Source: Ruminococcus sp.
GTDB taxonomy: Bacteria > Bacillota > Clostridia > Oscillospirales > Acutalibacteraceae
Direction of reading: 5' to 3'
DNA length: 6,547 nt
NCBI GenBank assembly: GCA_023667385.1
Contig: JAMPAE010000088.1
Span: 1-6,547, forward strand
Positions 1 to 3,986 of the stretch are shown one piece after another. Each line of letters opens with the position of its first letter. The stretch's first letter is position 1. Both the position numbers and the translations under genes were made by a program. Under the pieces are notes generated by a model. That model had not been told where the DNA came from, ran no database searches, and saw nothing but the letters and a program-made list of their open reading frames with translations.

Positions 1-898
1 TGAGCGCCATGCGCATATATTTGCCGTTGAGCACCTGCTTGAAGTAGCACGCTCTGGGGTCATCGTCAACCGCAACGGAGATTTCGTTCACCCTTGGCAG
101 CGGATGCAGGATGCACATATCTTTTTTTGCCGTGACGAGCTTTTCAGGAGTGAGAATGTAGCTATCCTTGAGGCGGATGTAATCCTGCTCATTGAAGAAG
201 CGCTCCTGCTGAACTCTTGTCATATAGAGAATGTCAAGCTCAGGCATTGCAGCTTCGAGGTCTGTTGTTTCACGGTAATCGAGGTTCTTTGCGTCAAGCA
301 GCTCTTTTTTCACATAGCTCGGAACGGTAAGCTCCGGCGGTGAAATCAGAACAAACTTCACGTTTTCATATCGGGAGAGTGCGCTCAAAAGTGAGTGAAC
401 TGTGCGTCCGAATTTGAGGTCGCCGCAAAAGCCGACTGTTAACCCGTCAAAGCCGCCTTTTTCACGCTTGATTGTGAGCAAATCAGCAAGGGTTTGCGTT
501 GGGTGATTGTGGCCGCCGTCGCCTGCGTTGATGATTGGCACAGATGCTTTCATGCTTGCAACAAGCGGTGCGCCCTCTTTCGGGTGACGCATTGCAATGA
601 TGTCAGCATAGCAACTGACAACCTGCACAGTATCAGATACGCTTTCACCTTTTGATGCGGATGAGCTGCTCGATTCGGAAAATCCAAGCACCTGACCGCC
701 AAGCTCATACATTGCCGCCTCAAAAGAAAGACGGGTTCTTGTTGACGGCTCGAAGAAAAGGGTTGCAAGCTTTTTACCTGCGCATTTGTGAGCGTATTTT
801 TCCCCGTTTGAGATAATATCTTCAGCGGTCGCAATGAGAGAATCAATTTCATCGGTTGAAAGGTCAAGAATGTCGATAACACTTCTCACTGCGGTCAC
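1..898 (-). CDS. pyrB: Aspartate carbamoyltransferase catalytic subunit, partial (C-terminal end outside window)
   Basis: Cytoplasmic ATCase catalytic chain; it joins carbamoyl phosphate and L-aspartate to give N-carbamoyl-L-aspartate. Translating the minus strand from a GTG at 898 gives 299 residues that run off the left edge. The frame has a stop six codons upstream of this GTG, and its first Met is residue 63, already past the STRTR motif, so the start must be GTG (898, or 889 three codons later). Seen: carbamoyl-phosphate motif STRTR at 52-56, Ser80 and Lys83 of the mobile loop, MRHP at 103-106, HPTQT at 132-136, GRTVHS at 164-169, TRVQ at 227-230 and HPLPR at 265-269. All line up with E. 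coli PyrB active-site residues from memory. E. coli PyrB is about 310 residues, so roughly ten are missing. The start overlaps the pyrE stop as GTGA, suggesting translational coupling. The close fit to clostridial PyrB suggests a type that partners with PyrI, but no pyrI is visible here. Confidence 0.96.
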   Translation of the reverse strand, partial: MTAVRSVIDILDLSTDEIDSLIATAEDIISNGEKYAHKCAGKKLATLFFEPSTRTRLSFEAAMYELGGQVLGFSESSSSSASKGESVSDTVQVVSCYADIIAMRHPKEGAPLVASMKASVPIINAGDGGHNHPTQTLADLLTIKREKGGFDGLTVGFCGDLKFGRTVHSLLSALSRYENVKFVLISPPELTVPSYVKKELLDAKNLDYRETTDLEAAMPELDILYMTRVQQERFFNEQDYIRLKDSYILTPEKLVTAKKDMCILHPLPRVNEISVAVDDDPRACYFKQVLNGKYMRMAL

Positions 899-1533
899 GC
901 TCCAATCCAGCTCTCATCGCTTGGGTTGTTTCTGAACTTTATTAATTTTTGAATATCCTCAGGCTTAATATAGCCCTGTTCAGCGGCAACCTCTGCAATG
1001 CAGTCGAAGTTTGTCAGGCTGACATTTTTGACATTTGCTGCTGCAAGACGGTCAAGACCTTTCTGCATTCCATAAGTGAAGATGCTGACGATTCCGAGCA
1101 CCTCGGCTCCTGCTTCACGAAGCACGTTAACAACCTCAATTACACTGCCGCCTGTTGAAATCAAATCTTCAACAACAACAACCTTTTGGCCTTTTTCAAG
1201 CTTGCCCTCAATTTGATTTTGTCTGCCGTGATCTTTTGCGCCTGAGCGAACATATCCCATCGGCATACCGAGCATTTGAGCGGCAATTGCAGCGTGAGCG
1301 ATACCTGCGGTTGAAGTGCCCATGAGTACCTCACAGTCGGGATATTCAGCTTTTACGGTTTCAGCAATGGCGGTTTCAACAAGTGTTCTCTGCTCAGGAG
1401 CGGTGAGAATCAATCTGTTATCGCAATAAACCGGGCTTTTGATTCCGCTTGCCCATGTGAACGGTTCTTGCGGGCGGAAGAAAACCGCCTTAATTGAAAG
1501 AAGTGCTTTTGCAACTTGAATTTTTGTTTCCAT
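895..1533 (-). CDS. pyrE: Orotate phosphoribosyltransferase
   Basis: Cytoplasmic OPRTase, 212 residues; it transfers orotate onto PRPP to make orotidine 5'-monophosphate, which is the substrate of the neighbouring pyrF product. Seen: the type I phosphoribosyltransferase PRPP-binding signature VVVVEDLISTGGS at 118-130 with the acidic pair E122-D123; the catalytic flexible loop around 94-110 (YVRSGAKDHG then NQIEG) with Lys100 and His102; and the N-terminal substrate segment FTWASGIKSPVYCD at 25-38. The length fits the bacterial family. The ATG at 1533 is fixed by an excellent ribosome site, AAGGAGGA at 1548-1541, seven bases upstream. The gap after the pyrF stop is only 22 nt, and the last bases overlap the pyrB start. 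No defects are seen. Confidence 0.98.
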   Translation of the reverse strand: METKIQVAKALLSIKAVFFRPQEPFTWASGIKSPVYCDNRLILTAPEQRTLVETAIAETVKAEYPDCEVLMGTSTAGIAHAAIAAQMLGMPMGYVRSGAKDHGRQNQIEGKLEKGQKVVVVEDLISTGGSVIEVVNVLREAGAEVLGIVSIFTYGMQKGLDRLAAANVKNVSLTNFDCIAEVAAEQGYIKPEDIQKLIKFRNNPSDESWIGA

Positions 1534-1540
1534 TTATTTT

Positions 1541-1548
1541 TCCTCCTT
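1541..1548 (-). promoter_or_regulatory. pyrE ribosome binding site
   Basis: AAGGAGGA on the minus strand, seven bases before the pyrE ATG at 1533. It fills most of the 22-nt gap between the pyrF stop and pyrE, leaving no room for a promoter or terminator there. Confidence 0.9.
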
Positions 1549-1555
1549 GTTTGTG

Positions 1556-2254
1556 TTAACCAACGAACTCTTTCATGCAGCGTCTGTATGCTGCAACAGG
1601 ATCTTCAGCCTGAGTGATCGGTCTGCCGACAACAATGTAATCTGAGCCGATTTCCTTTGCTTTTGCCGGAGTGGTGACTCTGACCTGATCTCCGATGTCT
1701 CCGTCAGCAAAACGAACGCCCGGTGTCACTGTCAGGAATGATTTTCCGCAGGTATCATGCACTTTTGTTGCCTCAAGCGGGGAACATACAACTCCGTCAA
1801 GCCCTGCTTCACAGGCACATTTTGCATAATGCATAACAACCTCATCAATCGGTTTATCAATCAAAAGGTCGCTTTTCATTCTTTCTTCGCTTGTTGAAGT
1901 GAGCTGAGTCACGGCAATCAGAAGCGGTCTTGTGCCGTCGGGGCGAGTGAGTCCTTCAAGGGCGGCTTCCATCATTGCCTTTGTGCCCGCTGCGTGCAGG
2001 TTGCACATATCAACATCGAGGTTTGAAAGAACTGCCATTGATTTTTTAACTGTGTTCGGTATATCGTGCAGCTTCAAATCGAGGAAAATTTTGTGACCTC
2101 TCTGCTTGATTTCACGAACGATTTCAGGACCTGCCGAATAGAAAAGCTCCATGCCGATTTTAACATAAGGCTTCTCCTGAGTGAAACGGTCAAGGAAGCT
2201 CATGCATTCCTCTTTGCCGTTGAAGTCGCAGGCAATAATTACATCTTTTCCCAT
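1556..2254 (-). CDS. pyrF: Orotidine 5'-phosphate decarboxylase
   Basis: Cytoplasmic OMP decarboxylase, 232 residues, the typical length of the short bacterial (Bacillus-like) form. It removes CO2 from OMP to give UMP, the last step of the pathway. Seen in order: the substrate Asp in ACDF at 8-11, Lys32 in VKIGMELF, the catalytic DLKLHDIP at 59-66 (Asp59, Lys61, Asp64), VTQLTS at 115-120, PGVR at 178-181, and the phosphate-binding VVGRPIT at 208-214 with Arg211. This is the full (beta-alpha)8-barrel motif set. The start codon shares one base with the pyrD stop (TGATG), and GGAGGAG at 2268-2262 lies seven bases upstream of the ATG, so it is probably both coupled to pyrD and independently loaded. 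Intact. Confidence 0.98.
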   Translation of the reverse strand: MGKDVIIACDFNGKEECMSFLDRFTQEKPYVKIGMELFYSAGPEIVREIKQRGHKIFLDLKLHDIPNTVKKSMAVLSNLDVDMCNLHAAGTKAMMEAALEGLTRPDGTRPLLIAVTQLTSTSEERMKSDLLIDKPIDEVVMHYAKCACEAGLDGVVCSPLEATKVHDTCGKSFLTVTPGVRFADGDIGDQVRVTTPAKAKEIGSDYIVVGRPITQAEDPVAAYRRCMKEFVG

Positions 2255-3165
2255 CAGTGTGCTCCTCCTATAATTTCAGCTAAGCTGTTTATTTGATATT
2301 TTTCCATAATCTCCGGCAGGCTGTTTATGATGTCACGGCAGGCAAACGGATTGACAAGGTTTGCTGCGCCGACTTGAACAGCCGTTGCACCTGCAAGCAT
2401 CATTTCAATCACATCCTCCGCCGATGAAACACCGCCCATGCCGATGATTGGGATGTTAACTTTTTCATAAACCTGATATACCATGCGAAGTGCAACAGGC
2501 AAAATTGCATGGCCTGAGAAGCCGCCCATTTTGTTTGCGATGACAGGCTTTTTTGTTTTCAGGTCAATTCTCATTCCCAGCAAGGTGTTAATCATGCTGA
2601 TTCCGTCAGCACCTGCCTGTTCGCAGGCAACTGCAATTTCCGTGATGTCGGTTACATTTGGTGAAAGCTTGATGAAAACAGGCTTTGTTGTGACTTTTTT
2701 CACTGCCTCGGTCACTTTTGCAGCAGAATCAGCACTCACGCCGAAGCTCATGCCGCCGCCGTGGACATTCGGGCAGCTTACGTTAACCTCAAGCCAGCCA
2801 ACCTGCTCCATCTTGTCAAGCTTTTCACAGGTATATACATATTCATCAACTGAAAATCCGCTGACATTTGCCATGACAGGCTTGCTGAAGCATTTTGCAA
2901 GCTTCGGCAGTTCTTCGCTGATGACTTTTTCAACGCCGGGGTTTTGCAAACCGACTGAGTTGATCATACCGGACGGACATTCGGCAATTCTTGGAGTTGG
3001 GTTGCCGAAGCGTGGCTCTTTTGTTGTGCCCTTGAATGAAAATGTACCAAGCTGATTTATATCATAAAGCTCTGCAAATTCATAGCCGAAGCCGAATGTG
3101 CCCGAAGCCGGAATCACAGGGTTGTCAAGCTCAATGCCGCAAAGGTTAACTTTAGTATTTACCAT
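2254..3165 (-). CDS. pyrD: Dihydroorotate dehydrogenase, class 1B (NAD+-dependent), catalytic subunit
   Basis: FMN-containing PyrD subunit (PyrDB type), 303 residues, oxidising dihydroorotate to orotate and passing electrons through PyrK to NAD+. Seen: PASGTFGFG at 19-27, Lys45 in FKGTT, PRFGNPTPR at 51-59, NSVGLQNPG at 69-77, the catalytic-base cysteine Cys131 in NVSCPN (Cys rather than Ser marks class 1), Lys166 in IKLSPN, Asn193-Thr194, and the FMN phosphate sites GGFSG at 214-218, GMGGV at 242-246 and QVGAAN at 264-269. The frame is open further upstream to an ATG at 3234, but that 23-residue extension lies inside pyrK. The ATG at 3165 has a perfect ribosome site and gives the family-typical N-terminus. 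It overlaps pyrK by 7 nt (ATGGTAA), as expected for two subunits of one heterotetramer. Confidence 0.97.
   Translation of the reverse strand: MVNTKVNLCGIELDNPVIPASGTFGFGYEFAELYDINQLGTFSFKGTTKEPRFGNPTPRIAECPSGMINSVGLQNPGVEKVISEELPKLAKCFSKPVMANVSGFSVDEYVYTCEKLDKMEQVGWLEVNVSCPNVHGGGMSFGVSADSAAKVTEAVKKVTTKPVFIKLSPNVTDITEIAVACEQAGADGISMINTLLGMRIDLKTKKPVIANKMGGFSGHAILPVALRMVYQVYEKVNIPIIGMGGVSSAEDVIEMMLAGATAVQVGAANLVNPFACRDIINSLPEIMEKYQINSLAEIIGGAH
2262..2268 (-). promoter_or_regulatory. pyrF ribosome binding site
   Basis: GGAGGAG on the minus strand, seven bases before the pyrF ATG at 2254 and inside the 3' end of pyrD. It allows pyrF its own initiation in addition to coupling through the TGATG stop-start overlap. 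Confidence 0.85.
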
Positions 3166-3896
3166 ATGATCTCCTCCTTTGTCAGCACAGGACCGTCCTT
3201 GCAGATTCTTTTGTTGCCGTATTTTGTTTTGCATGAGCAGCCCATGCAGGCGCCGAAGCCGCAGCCCATTCTTTCTTCAAAGCTGAACTGTCCGCTCGTT
3301 TTTGTTTTGGCATAAACCGCTTTGAGCATCGGCTCAGGTCCGCAGGTATAAAAGTGGCTGTAATCGCCCACCATGTCAAACGCATCTGTGACAAAGCCTT
3401 TGATGCCCTCACTGCCGTCAGCAGTTGTGACAAAAACCTTTGCGCCGAGCTTTTCAAATTCAGTTTTATAAAAAACCTCGCTCTTTGTGTTAAAGCCAAG
3501 AATCACGCTGACATTTTTGCCGGATGCAATCAGATTTTTTGCAAGCATATACATCGGCGGAACACCGACTCCGCCGCCGATGAGAAGCGGATTTTCACCG
3601 CTTTTGCTTTCATCATAGCCGTTGCCGAGACCTGTCAGAACGTCAAGCTCGGTGCCAACGGCAAGCCTGCTCATCTGCTCTGTTCCCGTGCCAACAACCT
3701 TATATATAATAGAAAGCAGGTTTCCCTCACAATCGCAAACCGAAATCGGTCTGCGCAGGAAGAATCCGTCAAGCTGAATGTTGACAAACTGCCCTGCTGC
3801 TGTAATTTCCGAAGTATCGCCCGATAAGGTCATTTTGAAAACCTTGTCGGCAATTTTTTCGTTTGATGCAACCTTAAATAAGCCTTGTTTCATCAT
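3159..3896 (-). CDS. pyrK: Dihydroorotate dehydrogenase B, electron transfer subunit (FAD / 2Fe-2S)
   Basis: PyrK carries electrons from PyrD's FMN through a [2Fe-2S] cluster and FAD to NAD+. With the start at 3896 it has 245 residues, close to the usual 250-260. Seen: ferredoxin-reductase-like FAD domain with LRRPIS at 47-52 and IIYKVVGTGT at 63-72; NAD-binding domain with IGGGVGVPP at 106-114 and CGPEPML at 185-191; and a C-terminal iron-sulfur domain whose EERMGCGFGACMGC stretch supplies Cys212, Cys217 and Cys220, with Cys232 in ICKDGP as fourth ligand. The spacing matches Bacillus and Lactococcus PyrK from memory. The ATG at 3896 is preferred because GAGG lies seven bases upstream; ATG 3893 directly follows and is possible. 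An in-frame ATG at 3956 would add 20 Trp/Arg-rich residues with no clear family counterpart. Confidence 0.97.
   Translation of the reverse strand: MMKQGLFKVASNEKIADKVFKMTLSGDTSEITAAGQFVNIQLDGFFLRRPISVCDCEGNLLSIIYKVVGTGTEQMSRLAVGTELDVLTGLGNGYDESKSGENPLLIGGGVGVPPMYMLAKNLIASGKNVSVILGFNTKSEVFYKTEFEKLGAKVFVTTADGSEGIKGFVTDAFDMVGDYSHFYTCGPEPMLKAVYAKTKTSGQFSFEERMGCGFGACMGCSCKTKYGNKRICKDGPVLTKEEIIW
3171..3180 (-). promoter_or_regulatory. pyrD ribosome binding site (decides the start)
   Basis: The minus strand reads AAAGGAGGAG here, five bases before the ATG at 3165 (seven counted from AAGGAGG). It lies inside the last codons of pyrK. It is a near-perfect anti-16S match and rules in 3165 over the upstream in-frame ATG at 3234 as the pyrD start. 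Confidence 0.9.
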
Positions 3897-3902
3897 CAAA
3901 AT

Positions 3903-3907
3903 TCCTC
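3903..3907 (-). promoter_or_regulatory. pyrK ribosome binding site (decides the start)
   Basis: The minus strand reads GAGGA here, leaving seven bases between GAGG and the ATG at 3896 (ten to the ATG at 3893). It supports 3896 as the main start over the upstream ATG at 3956, which has only AAGGG at four bases. It is weaker than the sites of pyrD, pyrF and pyrE and lies directly against the foot of the hairpin at 3908-3955. Confidence 0.7.
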
Positions 3908-3955
3908 TGCGGCATATGCGCCAAAGGCTCCACTCAACCCAAAGCGCATACCGCA
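3908..3955 (-). other. Bulged inverted repeat / hairpin in the carB-pyrK junction
   Basis: In the transcript, TGCGGTATGCGC (3955-3944) can pair with GCGCATATGCCGCA (3921-3908): a 7-bp stem TATGCGC/GCGCATA, a two-base TG bulge on the 3' arm (3914-3913), then 5 bp TGCGG/CCGCA. The 22-nt loop (3943-3922) can itself form a short GGTT/AGCC stem including one G-U pair. The hairpin occupies about half of the only sizeable intergenic gap and ends one base before the pyrK ribosome site. It has no U-tract directly after it, so it does not look like an intrinsic terminator. Possible roles are mRNA processing or stability, tuning of pyrK translation, or a remnant of a dispersed palindromic repeat; the sequence does not decide between these. 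Confidence 0.6.
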
Positions 3956-3986
3956 TAATTCCCTTCTTCTTTATCTTCAGTTGCCG

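Noticed and set aside
550..882. 110-codon minus-strand frame where pyrB lies
   Set aside because: It is out of frame with the motif-bearing pyrB translation (STRTR, HPTQT, HPLPR), which starts at GTG and so is easy to miss.
199..898. Run of five serines in PyrB (residues 76-80) as an unusual insertion
   Set aside because: The remembered clostridial family sequence has a similar Ser-rich loop (SEPGSSSVSKGES) of the same length, so this is ordinary variation around the catalytic Ser80/Lys83 loop.
2483..3055. 190-codon open frame on the plus strand opposite pyrD
   Set aside because: It is antisense to a fully motif-supported pyrD, has no recognisable domain, and is explained by codon bias of the real gene.
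3166..3234. 23-residue N-terminal extension of pyrD from an upstream in-frame ATG
   Set aside because: It sits inside the pyrK iron-sulfur coding region and has no family match, and the perfect ribosome site points to the ATG at 3165.
3897..3955. Intrinsic terminator between carB and pyrK
   Set aside because: The stem is bulged, the loop is 22 nt, and the following bases are GAGGAATTTTG, which is a ribosome site and not a U-tract; termination here would silence the rest of the pathway.
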